64,000 nt of DNA from Hydrogenophaga sp. GTDB lineage: Bacteria > Pseudomonadota > Gammaproteobacteria > Burkholderiales > Burkholderiaceae_C. How positions within the stretch are numbered: position 1 is the first letter of the stretch; each line of letters starts with the position of its first letter. Both the position numbers and the translations under genes were made by a program. The stretch is taken from assembly GCF_030158645.1 (NCBI RefSeq), contig NZ_JAOASO010000168.1, forward strand, positions 1 through 64,000, in the 5' to 3' direction. Under the pieces are notes generated by a model. The model saw only the letters and a list, made by a program, of their open reading frames with translations. It made no database searches and had not been told where the DNA came from. Positions 7,392 through 15,096 of the stretch are shown here, in pieces.

Positions 7392-8504
7392 ATGTCGTAT
7401 TTCAGTGGAGCCAGCGGAGCCAGCGGTGCGTCCGGAGCCAGTGGCGCGAGCGGGGCCAGCGGTGCATCGGGCGCGAGTGGCGCAAGCGGGGCGAGTGGCG
7501 CCAGCGCGGGGTTCATTGCTTCCGACGCGCTGATCTTGAACCGGGCTGCGGTGGTCGGCCCCTTCACGGGTGCCTCCCTGCACGTGGCCGAACCCGGTTT
7601 CGACAAACCCTCCAACCTCGCGCTGTGGGCCGACGGTCCCCGGGTCGAGGCTTGCTTCAGTGAGCTGATCGAAGGCCTGCTGTTCAGGACACAAGGCTCG
7701 AACAAGGCACGGCTGGAATTTGCCAATCTGCAGTCCCGGACATTGGAGCGCAAGCCCCTGGTGACACTGCGCGCGCCCTCCAGAGCGCAGTTCAAGAAGC
7801 AGCTGGATCTGGTGGCGGCCTACGCCGATCTTCGGGGTGACCGCGCCATGGAAATCCTCGCGCAGGTGAGCCCACCCGTGGCCTTCTGGTCATCGGTGGT
7901 CGGACTCACCGCGCACCGGCACAAGAAAACGCTGCAACTGATGGACCTGGTCTTCTTGCTGTGCGTCCATGTCGAAATGCGCTTCAAGCACATCTTCGCC
8001 TGCCTGCGACCGGTGGCCCTGTCACCGCAAATCCAGCCGATGATCGACACACCGGGGCACGGCAGCTGGCCCAGTGGCCACGCCACCGAATCCTTCGCAG
8101 TGGCGGTGCTGCTGGAAGCCCTGCTCGACGCTGCCTCTCCCAAGGGCGGCACGCCCAATGGCCGTGCCAGCCACGAACAACTGCAGCGCCTGGCGGCTCG
8201 CATCGCCACCAACCGCGTGGTGGCCGGCGTGCATTACCCGGTCGACAGCGCATGCGGACGCCTGCTCGGCACTGCGCTCGCCGAATTTCTAGTGGCGCGC
8301 GCCACCGGCCTGAAGGTGCACGAGCGCGGCTTTGACGGGCGCCTGTTCGAGGGCCCCAACGGCGAACCGCTGGATTTCAATCTGCACCAGTCGATGAACC
8401 ACACCAGCGGTCACGCGTACACACGGTCGGCCAACACCACAGGGGTGGGATCCGCCCCCCTGCTCGCCTGGCTCTGGGAGGAAGCGCTCAAGGAGTGGGC
8501 ATGA
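7392..8504 (+). CDS. Vanadium-dependent haloperoxidase / PAP2-type phosphatase with collagen-like GAS head
   Basis: The 370-residue enzyme carries the complete vanadate/phosphate-binding signature of the VHPO-PAP2 superfamily: K199-x6-R206-P (KHIFACLRP), P-S-G-H230, and R275-x5-H281-x3-D285 (RVVAGVHYPVD). It could oxidise halides or act as an acid phosphatase; motifs alone do not separate these. The N-terminus is unusual: MSYFS, then eleven perfect Gly-Ala-Ser triplets. ATG 7392 with AGGGAG upstream is the start; the track's start at 7311 lies in the cyclase gene. No signal peptide or membrane helix is evident. It lies 40 bp downstream of the cyclase, and its stop overlaps the first possible start of the subtilase (ATGA). 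Confidence 0.83.
   Translation: MSYFSGASGASGASGASGASGASGASGASGASGASGASAGFIASDALILNRAAVVGPFTGASLHVAEPGFDKPSNLALWADGPRVEACFSELIEGLLFRTQGSNKARLEFANLQSRTLERKPLVTLRAPSRAQFKKQLDLVAAYADLRGDRAMEILAQVSPPVAFWSSVVGLTAHRHKKTLQLMDLVFLLCVHVEMRFKHIFACLRPVALSPQIQPMIDTPGHGSWPSGHATESFAVAVLLEALLDAASPKGGTPNGRASHEQLQRLAARIATNRVVAGVHYPVDSACGRLLGTALAEFLVARATGLKVHERGFDGRLFEGPNGEPLDFNLHQSMNHTSGHAYTRSANTTGVGSAPLLAWLWEEALKEWA
7407..7505 (+). repeat. Eleven tandem Gly-Ala-Ser codon triplets
   Basis: Eleven 9-bp units encode (GAS)11 without interruption. Synonymous codons vary (GGAGCCAGC, GGTGCGTCC, GGCGCGAGT and others), so the peptide pattern rather than the DNA is kept. Gly-X-Y periodicity is collagen-like, but without proline. 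It may be an oligomerising or flexible adhesive head. The DNA repeat is not a CRISPR: there are no spacers. Confidence 0.9.
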
Positions 8505-8632
8505 GCGCAGCGCCGGGCCGTCCCAAGCAAGCTCGCCACGCAGTGCGCAGCACGGAGGGATCTCGAATGAGCGCAGCGCCGGGCCGTCCCAAGCAAGCTC
8601 GCCCCGCCGTGCGCAGCACGGAGGGATTGCGA
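8501..8632 (+). repeat. Two 66-bp in-frame direct repeats carrying ATG and ribosome-binding site
   Basis: Units 8501-8566 and 8567-8632 match at 62 of 66 positions. Each begins ATGAGCGCAGCGCC and ends in ...CACGGAGGG plus 7 nt, so each provides a strong Shine-Dalgarno for the next ATGAGCGC. A third ATGAGCGCTGCC at 8633 starts the conserved protein. Being 22 codons long, the units stay in frame and encode MSAAPGRPKQAR(H/P)AVRSTEG. The sequence looks like a dispersed GC-rich intergenic element, which I recall seeing in related genomes without being able to check. Confidence 0.8.
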
Positions 8633-10564
8633 ATGAGCGCTGCCTGGTCACCGCTGCCGACCGGCGAATTCACCGGCATCGACTGGGGCGCGCCGGGCGC
8701 CATCGACGGTCAAGACCCCTACCTGGCGTGGGCCGAAGCCGACCGCTTCGCAGGCTACCGGGTCAAGCCCCAAGGCAAGCCCCCGACGTGGTTGCCGATC
8801 GTCATCGAACTAACACCGGGCGCCAGCGTGCCGGCGCTGGTGCAAGCTTCGAACGTCAAGTGGTTGCAAATCCCGCGTGTGTACCTCAACCTGCCGACGC
8901 TGCGGTTTTGCACAGCGCATGTGAAACGCCGATTTTTCGAGAAACTGCGGTCGGATGCGGCACTGCGCCGGCTGATCCTGCGCTTCGAGCTGGGCCTGCC
9001 GGTGGGCCACCACACCCAGCCGATCCACGACCCCTGCACACCCGATTCGCGTCCCGTGAGCGCGCCCGATCGCCTGAGCGGCAAAGTGCTCGGACTGATT
9101 GACGGGGGACTGGCATTTGCAAACCAGGTGTTCCTGGATCCGCAGGGCCGCACACGGGTCAAACACTTCTGGCGCCAGGATGACACGCAAGATGGGGATT
9201 GGCCGGGCAACGAACCGCACCACCGCACACCGCTGGACCCGGCCCGCGCAGGTCCCCGCCCGCGCGACATGGGCTATGGCCACGAGCTCTCGGGTGCCGC
9301 GATCCAGGCAGCCATGGCGGCGCACACCCACCAAGGGCGGCTTGACGAGGAAGGCCTCTACCGGGACCTGCAACTGTGGGAACTGAGCAAACCCGTCAGC
9401 CACGGAACGCATGTGATGAGCCTGGCCTGCGGCCAGGGCACCCCGCTCCAGCCGGTGGACGACGATGCCAGCCGCTGCGACCTGATCGCGGTGCAGTTCG
9501 ACGTGGCCAATGTGCGCGACACCTCGGGCGGCGCCATGAATGCGAGCGTGCTCGATGCGCTCATGTACATCCTCGCGCGCTGCACGCCCGAGGCGCAGCT
9601 GGTGGTCAACATCAGCTGGGGCACGCTGGCGGGGCCGCACGACGGCAGCTCCATCCTCGAAGCCGCCATGGACCAGCTGATCGGGCTCCTCGATGGGCGC
9701 CTGCAAGTGACGGTGCCCGCAGGCAATGCCTACCAGAGCCAGACGCACGCCAACGGCACGCTGGCGCCGGGTGCTTCGCTGCCCTTGCACTGGCGCGTTC
9801 TGCCCGACGACCGCACGCAAAGCTTTCTGGAACTGTGGATACCCTACGGGGCAGAGGGTGTCACCCTGAGCGTGACACCTCCCGGGCACGACCAGCCGTT
9901 GCCCCCGCTGCGCATGGGTGCCTCGGGGGTGTGGCTGGGTGCCCACGGTCTGCCTGCGTGTGGCGTCATCTACCCAAAAACGTCGGCACTGGGCTTGGGC
10001 AGCACCTGCGCCCTGATCGCACTGGCGCCCACATTCAGCCGCCGGGCCAAGGCCGCCACCGCGCCGTTCGGCTCATGGACGGTGACGCTGAAGAACGGCG
10101 GCACCGAACCCGTGGTGTTCGACGGCTACATCGAACGAGACGACGTGGCTTTGGGCCAGAGCACAGGAGCGCGGCAGTCCCGCTTCGAAGACGCGCGGTA
10201 CGACACCAGCGGCAATGTCGAGAGCTTCGTGGACCACCCAGACAACCCCACGCCGATCCGCCGCAGCGGCACCTTCAACAGCCTCTCGACCGGCCAGAAA
10301 ACGGTGAGCGTGGGTGGTGTCCGCCGGCAGGTCTCGGCCAACGGGGACTTTGCGCGCTACTCGCCTCGCAAGCCCGATCCTGATGCGGGCCGGCCGCAGC
10401 GCGCAGGGGTGAGGAAAGTGCCCGACACGCTGGCTGCCAGTGACGACAACGCTGCGCTGTGGGGGGTGCTGGGTGCGGGCAGCCTGAGTGGCAGCGCGGT
10501 GCGGCTGGCGGGCACCAGCTCGGCCGCGCCGCAAGAGGCGCGGCGGCTGATCAACCTGCCCTGA
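8633..10564 (+). CDS. S8-family (subtilisin-like) serine peptidase
   Basis: The catalytic triad is visible: Asp157 in LGLIDGGLAF, His257 in SHGTHVMSLACG, Ser629 in AGTSSAAPQ. The oxyanion Asn365 is in VPAGNAY. The protein is 643 residues from ATG 8633. Upstream in-frame starts at 8567 and 8501 lie in a repeat and would add 22 or 44 residues. No signal peptide is seen, so it is probably cytosolic or exported by another route. An insert of about 260 residues, including a beta-rich segment, lies between the Asn and Ser motifs. The chain ends only 14 residues after the catalytic Ser, unusually short for this fold. Last gene of the cyclase-haloperoxidase operon; it converges on the CRP-like gene 3 bp away. 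Confidence 0.87.
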   Translation: MSAAWSPLPTGEFTGIDWGAPGAIDGQDPYLAWAEADRFAGYRVKPQGKPPTWLPIVIELTPGASVPALVQASNVKWLQIPRVYLNLPTLRFCTAHVKRRFFEKLRSDAALRRLILRFELGLPVGHHTQPIHDPCTPDSRPVSAPDRLSGKVLGLIDGGLAFANQVFLDPQGRTRVKHFWRQDDTQDGDWPGNEPHHRTPLDPARAGPRPRDMGYGHELSGAAIQAAMAAHTHQGRLDEEGLYRDLQLWELSKPVSHGTHVMSLACGQGTPLQPVDDDASRCDLIAVQFDVANVRDTSGGAMNASVLDALMYILARCTPEAQLVVNISWGTLAGPHDGSSILEAAMDQLIGLLDGRLQVTVPAGNAYQSQTHANGTLAPGASLPLHWRVLPDDRTQSFLELWIPYGAEGVTLSVTPPGHDQPLPPLRMGASGVWLGAHGLPACGVIYPKTSALGLGSTCALIALAPTFSRRAKAATAPFGSWTVTLKNGGTEPVVFDGYIERDDVALGQSTGARQSRFEDARYDTSGNVESFVDHPDNPTPIRRSGTFNSLSTGQKTVSVGGVRRQVSANGDFARYSPRKPDPDAGRPQRAGVRKVPDTLAASDDNAALWGVLGAGSLSGSAVRLAGTSSAAPQEARRLINLP

Positions 10565-10567
10565 ACG

Positions 10568-11215
10568 CTACCAGCGCGCGGGCAGTGTCTTGAGCAACCA
10601 GATCCAGCGCTCGCGCACGTCGATGTAGCCGCCCGTTTCCAGGTCCTTCAGCAGGCGGCTCACCATCTCGCGCGAGCACGCCAGGTGTTGCGCCATCTGC
10701 TGGTGGGTGAGCCGCTCCTTGAGGGCGCGCTCGCCCCGCTCGTTCGGTATCTGTGCCAGCGAATTGAGCAAGCGCACGAGTCGGCCGTAGACGTCGATCA
10801 GCGCCACGCTGCGCGCGCTCTCGGTGGCCAGTCGCGCGCGACGGATCAGGCGGGCCATGAGCTCCAGCGCGAATTCGGGGTGTTCGGCAATGTAGGCCAG
10901 CAGCGTGGCGCGTGTCACCACCGCACAGGTGCTTGGCTCGGCGGCTTCCACGTTGGCCGAACGCGGCCCGCCGTCCAGCGACATCTCGCCCACGTACTCC
11001 AGCGGGCCGTACAGACCCAGGGTCAGTTCGCGGCCGTTGTTGTCCGACAGAAAAGCGCGCAGTCGGCCTTGCAGAACGATGTACAGCGTGTCACCGGTCT
11101 CTCCCTCCTGGATCAGCAGCGTGCCTCGCCGGTAACGGCGCTGAACGCCGAGCGCGGCCAGCGCTTCAATGTGTTGGTTGGGATGGGCAAAGGCAGCGGG
11201 AAGGGTGACCGGCAT
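10568..11215 (-). CDS. Crp/Fnr-family regulator with CRP-type cAMP and DNA-contact residues
   Basis: The 215-residue regulator has an N-terminal cyclic-nucleotide domain and a C-terminal winged helix. The phosphate-binding cassette reads VGEMSLDGGPRSANV; E77, R85 and S86 correspond to CRP E72, R82 and S83, which hold cAMP. The recognition helix CSREMVSRLLKDLE keeps the R-E-x-x-x-R residues by which E. coli CRP reads TGTGA. No FNR-type N-terminal cysteines are present. It lies 6 bp downstream of the PAS-LuxR gene, so the two are probably co-transcribed. It converges on the subtilase gene of the cyclase operon. That it is a true cAMP sensor is inferred from the residues, and other Crp paralogues may exist in the genome. 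Confidence 0.87.
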   Translation of the reverse strand: MPVTLPAAFAHPNQHIEALAALGVQRRYRRGTLLIQEGETGDTLYIVLQGRLRAFLSDNNGRELTLGLYGPLEYVGEMSLDGGPRSANVEAAEPSTCAVVTRATLLAYIAEHPEFALELMARLIRRARLATESARSVALIDVYGRLVRLLNSLAQIPNERGERALKERLTHQQMAQHLACSREMVSRLLKDLETGGYIDVRERWIWLLKTLPARW

Positions 11216-11221
11216 TCATGC

Positions 11222-11917
11222 TCACGGATGGATGGACTCCGAAGGATTGTGGGGCATGGGCATCACGATGCGCAAGGCGGGTACCACCGGTGGCAAGGTG
11301 TTGATGCGCTGGAGCAGGCGGCGGATGCTGGCCGACCCGGCCTTCTCGCGCAAGGTCTTGATCTGGCTTCGGATGGTGGATTGCGCCACGCCGTGCTCGG
11401 CCGCGATCTCGGGAATCTCCAGGCCACGGCACAAACCCATGAGCACGGCTTCTTCGCTCGGGCTCAGGCCAATGGTGCGGGCGAACATGCGCACCGCGAG
11501 GTTGTCGCAGGTGCTCTGACGGGAGAGCATCACCAGCACCGTCGGTGCGTCGCCTTCAAGCGGGTGGCTCAGGGGTGTGAAGGTCAGGGCCAGCTCTCGC
11601 TCGCCTTTGTTCAAGAGTGCCAGCCGACGCTGACCGCGAAACGCAGCGTCCATGGCGGCCTGGATCTGCGCGGTGAACTCGGCGCTGCTGCCCAGCAGGG
11701 TGTTGCCGTACGAGACCAGCATGCGGGCGCTCGCCAGTTCATGGCGCGCCAGGTGGTTGGCGTGCAGGACCGTGCCTTGTGCATCGATGATGAGCACGCC
11801 GTAGTCCACCTCATCGAGCGCTCGCAGCAGATGGGATCGGGACGCGGCGCCCTGCCCCGGCAAGCTGCTCGGTTCGGGAAGACCGGATGCTCTGTTCGCG
11901 CTGCTGGCTTGCCACAT
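11222..11917 (-). CDS. PAS-domain LuxR-type transcriptional regulator
   Basis: The 231-residue protein has a PAS-like sensor at about residues 28-130 (LDEVDYGVLIIDAQGTVLHAN is a typical PAS opening) and a LuxR helix-turn-helix at about 150-205 (GLSPSEEAVLMGLCRGL, EIAAEHGVAQSTIRSQIKTL). No receiver domain is seen, so it is not a standard response regulator. The ligand is unknown. It precedes the CRP-like gene by 6 bp in the same direction. A CACACA/TGTGTG inverted repeat about 50 bp upstream may be an operator. The C-terminal tail past the HTH is Pro-rich and short. Confidence 0.83.
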   Translation of the reverse strand: MWQASSANRASGLPEPSSLPGQGAASRSHLLRALDEVDYGVLIIDAQGTVLHANHLARHELASARMLVSYGNTLLGSSAEFTAQIQAAMDAAFRGQRRLALLNKGERELALTFTPLSHPLEGDAPTVLVMLSRQSTCDNLAVRMFARTIGLSPSEEAVLMGLCRGLEIPEIAAEHGVAQSTIRSQIKTLREKAGSASIRRLLQRINTLPPVVPALRIVMPMPHNPSESIHP

Positions 11918-11963
11918 GACCGCTCTCCTTGGATGGGATGCCCCAGTCTAGGCAGGCGAGGCC

Positions 11964-11978
11964 CACACAGGCTGTGTG
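11964..11978. promoter_or_regulatory. CACACAG-GCTGTGTG inverted repeat upstream of luxR-type gene
   Basis: This 15-bp near-perfect palindrome lies 47 bp upstream of the PAS-LuxR start, between that gene and the 3' end of the ThDP-enzyme gene. It fits a dimeric regulator's operator in size. The binding protein is unknown; autoregulation is only a guess. Confidence 0.35.
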
Positions 11979-12031
11979 CCAATGCGGGGGCGGTTTGTGC
12001 GGTATTCACCAAACGGCGTGGTGCGGCGAGC

Positions 12032-13747
12032 TCAGTCCGGCAGCAGTCCAGCCGCCTGCGCGCGCGCCCGGATGGCGCTCAGCGTGCCCCGGGTGGTGAT
12101 CACGTCCACGTCGATCATCACTTCGATCAGGCTGCCGCCGGTCGCGGCCAGCGCGCGCCGCAGTGCGGGCTCGAACTCGGCGGTGTGGGTGATGCGCTCG
12201 GCTGCGTAACCGTAGGCCCGCGCCAGGGCGCAGAAGTCGGGGTTGGCCAGGGCCGAGCCACTCACGTTGGCCGGGTACTCGCGTTCCTGGTGCATGCGGA
12301 TGGTGCCGAAGCTGCCGTTGTTGAGCAGCAGCACGATGCTCTTGGCCCCGTGTTGCAACGCGGTGGCGAGCTCCTGGCCGTTCATGAGGAAGTCGCCATC
12401 GCCCGCGATGGTGAAGGCGGTGCGGCCGGTGAGGATCGCCGCGCCGATGCCGGCCGGCACGCCGTACCCCATGGCGCCGTTGGTGGGTGCGAGTTGCGTC
12501 TTGTAGCCCTTGACCAGGCCGTGGTAGCGGAAGAAGCGGTGCATCCAACTCGCGAAATTGCCCGCGCCGTTGGTGAGCACAGCGTCTGCCGGCAGATGCT
12601 TTTGAAGCGTGTGGATGATCGCCGGCATGTCGATGGTGCCGGGCAGCGTGATGCCGCCGTTGGCCGGATCGATGTTGGCCAGGTAGTCGGTGTGGCAGGC
12701 CTGCGTCCACTCCACCCAGGGCAGCGTGGGCGGTGCGGTCAGCACCTCCAGGCTGCGCGCCGCCGCGTTCATGGTGGCGTTGATCGCCAGCGTGGGCTGG
12801 TACACCCGACCCAGCTCTTCGGGGCTGGCGTGGATGTGCACCAGCTTCTGCTTGGGCACCGGAGCTTCGATCAGCGTGTAACCGCCGGTGGTGGACTCGC
12901 CCAGGCGCGGGCCGATGGCGATCAGCAGGTCGCTTTCGCGCACGCGCGCGGCCAGCGCGGGGTTGATGCCCAGGCCCACGTCACCGGCGTACAGCGCGTG
13001 GTGGTTGTCGAAGGTGTCCTGAAAACGGAAGGCGTTGGTCACCGGCAGTTGCCAGTTCTCGGCAAAACGCTGCAGCGCGGCGGCGGATTGCGGCGTCCAG
13101 CCACCACCACCCGCAATCACCATCGGTCGCTCGCTCGCCAGCAGCAGTGTGCGCAGCTCGCGCAGCGCGCCCGGGTCGCTCCAGGCCTGCACCGCTTCCA
13201 CGCGCGGCAGGGGTTGCGCGTCCACGGTTTGCGTGAGCATGTCTTCGGGCAGCACCAGCACCACCGGGCCGGGCCGGCCGTTCATGGCGGTGGCAAACGC
13301 ACGCGCCACGTATTCCGGAATGCGGCGCGCGTCGTCGATGCGCTCCACGCGTTTGGCCATCCCTTTGGTGGAGGGGCCGAAGAACGACAGGTAGTCGACT
13401 TCCTGAAAGGCTTCGCGGTCGCGCGCGTCGCTGGCCACGTCGCCGATGAACAGCACCATGGGTGTGCTGTCCTGAAAGGCGGTGTGCAGGCCAATCGACG
13501 CGTTGGTGGCGCCGGGCCCACGGGTCACGAAACACACGCCGGGACGCCCGGTGAGCTTGCCCTGGGCGTCTGCCATGAACGCTGCGCCGCCCTCCTGGCG
13601 GTTGGTGATGAAACGGATGCGGTCAGCGCGGGCGTGGAAGCCGTCGAGGACGGCGAGGTAGCTCTCGCCCGGAACGCCGAAGGCGTGGGTCACGCCCTGG
13701 GCGATCAGGCAATCAACGAGCAGGTGTCCAGCAATGTTTGAAGTCAT
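12032..13747 (-). CDS. Thiamine-diphosphate enzyme, acetolactate synthase large-subunit-like
   Basis: The 571-residue cytosolic enzyme has the three-domain layout of the ThDP oxidase/carboligase family. The N-terminal Pyr domain has the catalytic Glu28 in GVPGESYLAVLDG. The central domain has the Rossmann-type 'VIAGGGGWTPQSA' stretch. The C-terminal PP domain has the GDGDFLMNGQ...LNN ThDP-Mg motif near residue 440-470. No small regulatory subunit gene is adjacent, so it is more likely a catabolic or uncharacterised paralogue than the biosynthetic IlvB. It runs in the same direction as the upstream MFS exporter gene, 21 bp away, suggesting co-transcription. The substrate is not determinable here. 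Confidence 0.82.
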   Translation of the reverse strand: MTSNIAGHLLVDCLIAQGVTHAFGVPGESYLAVLDGFHARADRIRFITNRQEGGAAFMADAQGKLTGRPGVCFVTRGPGATNASIGLHTAFQDSTPMVLFIGDVASDARDREAFQEVDYLSFFGPSTKGMAKRVERIDDARRIPEYVARAFATAMNGRPGPVVLVLPEDMLTQTVDAQPLPRVEAVQAWSDPGALRELRTLLLASERPMVIAGGGGWTPQSAAALQRFAENWQLPVTNAFRFQDTFDNHHALYAGDVGLGINPALAARVRESDLLIAIGPRLGESTTGGYTLIEAPVPKQKLVHIHASPEELGRVYQPTLAINATMNAAARSLEVLTAPPTLPWVEWTQACHTDYLANIDPANGGITLPGTIDMPAIIHTLQKHLPADAVLTNGAGNFASWMHRFFRYHGLVKGYKTQLAPTNGAMGYGVPAGIGAAILTGRTAFTIAGDGDFLMNGQELATALQHGAKSIVLLLNNGSFGTIRMHQEREYPANVSGSALANPDFCALARAYGYAAERITHTAEFEPALRRALAATGGSLIEVMIDVDVITTRGTLSAIRARAQAAGLLPD

Positions 13748-13768
13748 GGCGGCATTGTGCCGCGCCCG

Positions 13769-15004
13769 CTAGCGTGCCGTGGCCGTGCGCTGGCCCACGC
13801 CCACCGCAGCGAACACCGACACCATCAGCACCAGCGCGGCACCGGCCAGCGTGAGCCCGTACCACCCACGGTCCATGGTCAGGCCGAAGATCAGCGGCGA
13901 CAAGGCGAAGCCCACGTCGAGTCCCGAGTACACCGTGCCGTACACACGCCCGGTGGCCCCCTTGGGCGTGGCCTTCTTGATCATCATGTCGCGACTGGGC
14001 CCGCCCACGCCCACCGCAAACCCGGTGGCGGCCAGCGCCACCATGGTGCCCACGGCACCCAGCCAGCCGGTGGCGCAGAGCAACAGCAGCAGCGCGCCGG
14101 CGGTCATGGCGATGGCGACCACGCGGTCGCTGGACCAGCGGTGGTTCTGGCTGTACGCCGCCACAAATCCACCCACCAGCATGCCCAGCGCCGAGCAGAG
14201 CATGTAGGCGCTGATCGTGAGGGTGGCCATCTCCACGCTCACGCCGTGCACCACGTTGAGGATGGACGGCGCGAAGGTCTGCACGACGGCCAGCGTCATG
14301 GTGGACAGGAGGAAAAACGCGAAGCACCACCACACCACCGGCAGCCGCAGAAAAGCCATGTCGCCGCGGGGCGCCCCGCTGGGACGCACCACCACCTCGG
14401 TCAACAGCTTGTCGCGTTGCCAGAACAGCACCGCGAGGACCACGACATACAACAGCGCAGCGCCCAGGTAGGCGGTGCGCCAGTCGGCCAGCGCGGTGAT
14501 GCCGATCAGAAACGCCGGCGCAAGCGCCCAGCCCAGGCTGCCCGTGAGGCCGTGTGCGCTGAAGGCATGGCCCAGCCGCGGGGCAGACACGCGCTGGTTG
14601 AGGATGGTGAAGTCGGCCGGGTGAAACGGTGCGTTGCCCAGCCCCGCCAGCATGGCCACCAGCACCAGGCCGGCGTAGCTGGTGGCTTGCGAAGCCGCCA
14701 GCGAAGCCACCAAAAAGCAGCCGATGGCCGCGAACAACACCGGGCGGGCGCCCACGCGGTCCACCAGGAAACCCGACAGCGCCTGCCCAGCGCCCGAGAT
14801 CACGAAGAACAACGTCATGAGCAGGCCGACGTCCGAATAACTCAGACCAAAGTCGCGGATGAACACGGGAAAGAGCGGCGCCAGCAACAGGTGCGAAAAG
14901 TGCGAGGTCGCGTGGGCCAGGCCCACCAGGCCGATGACGGCGGCGTCCTGCTTGAGGGGAACGGGGTTGACCGGTGCGGCCGCACCCATGGTGGCGGTGT
15001 TCAT
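13769..15004 (-). CDS. MFS transporter, Fsr (fosmidomycin-resistance)-like
   Basis: This 411-residue inner-membrane protein has twelve predicted helices. The first half contains FGLSYSDVGLLMTLFF and the A-motif region GFLVDRVGARPVL. The FHPADFTILNQRVSAPRLGHAFSAHG region resembles the Fsr efflux subfamily. The track's 466-residue ORF has 55 Arg/Gly-rich N-terminal residues that overlap the AraC gene; ATG 15004 (MNTATMGAAAPVN) is chosen. It is divergent from the AraC-type regulator, which probably controls it. An efflux role is inferred from the family; the exported compound is unknown. Confidence 0.82.
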   Translation of the reverse strand: MNTATMGAAAPVNPVPLKQDAAVIGLVGLAHATSHFSHLLLAPLFPVFIRDFGLSYSDVGLLMTLFFVISGAGQALSGFLVDRVGARPVLFAAIGCFLVASLAASQATSYAGLVLVAMLAGLGNAPFHPADFTILNQRVSAPRLGHAFSAHGLTGSLGWALAPAFLIGITALADWRTAYLGAALLYVVVLAVLFWQRDKLLTEVVVRPSGAPRGDMAFLRLPVVWWCFAFFLLSTMTLAVVQTFAPSILNVVHGVSVEMATLTISAYMLCSALGMLVGGFVAAYSQNHRWSSDRVVAIAMTAGALLLLLCATGWLGAVGTMVALAATGFAVGVGGPSRDMMIKKATPKGATGRVYGTVYSGLDVGFALSPLIFGLTMDRGWYGLTLAGAALVLMVSVFAAVGVGQRTATAR

Positions 15005-15096
15005 GGCGCCGATCGTACGGCGGCAGACGCATGCAGAATGGCGATGGAAAGACAAGAATCGTCGCCATCCAGCCAAAACCGGTCGAAGCTCCCGAC

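Noticed and set aside
7407-8632. CRISPR-like repeats (GAS tract and 66-bp units)
   Set aside because: The units are contiguous and in frame with no spacers and no cas genes; they are coding repeats.
10685-13741. 1,018-aa plus-strand ORF
   Set aside because: Shadow of the Crp, LuxR and ThDP-enzyme genes on the minus strand; composition is His/Arg/Gln-rich with no domain.
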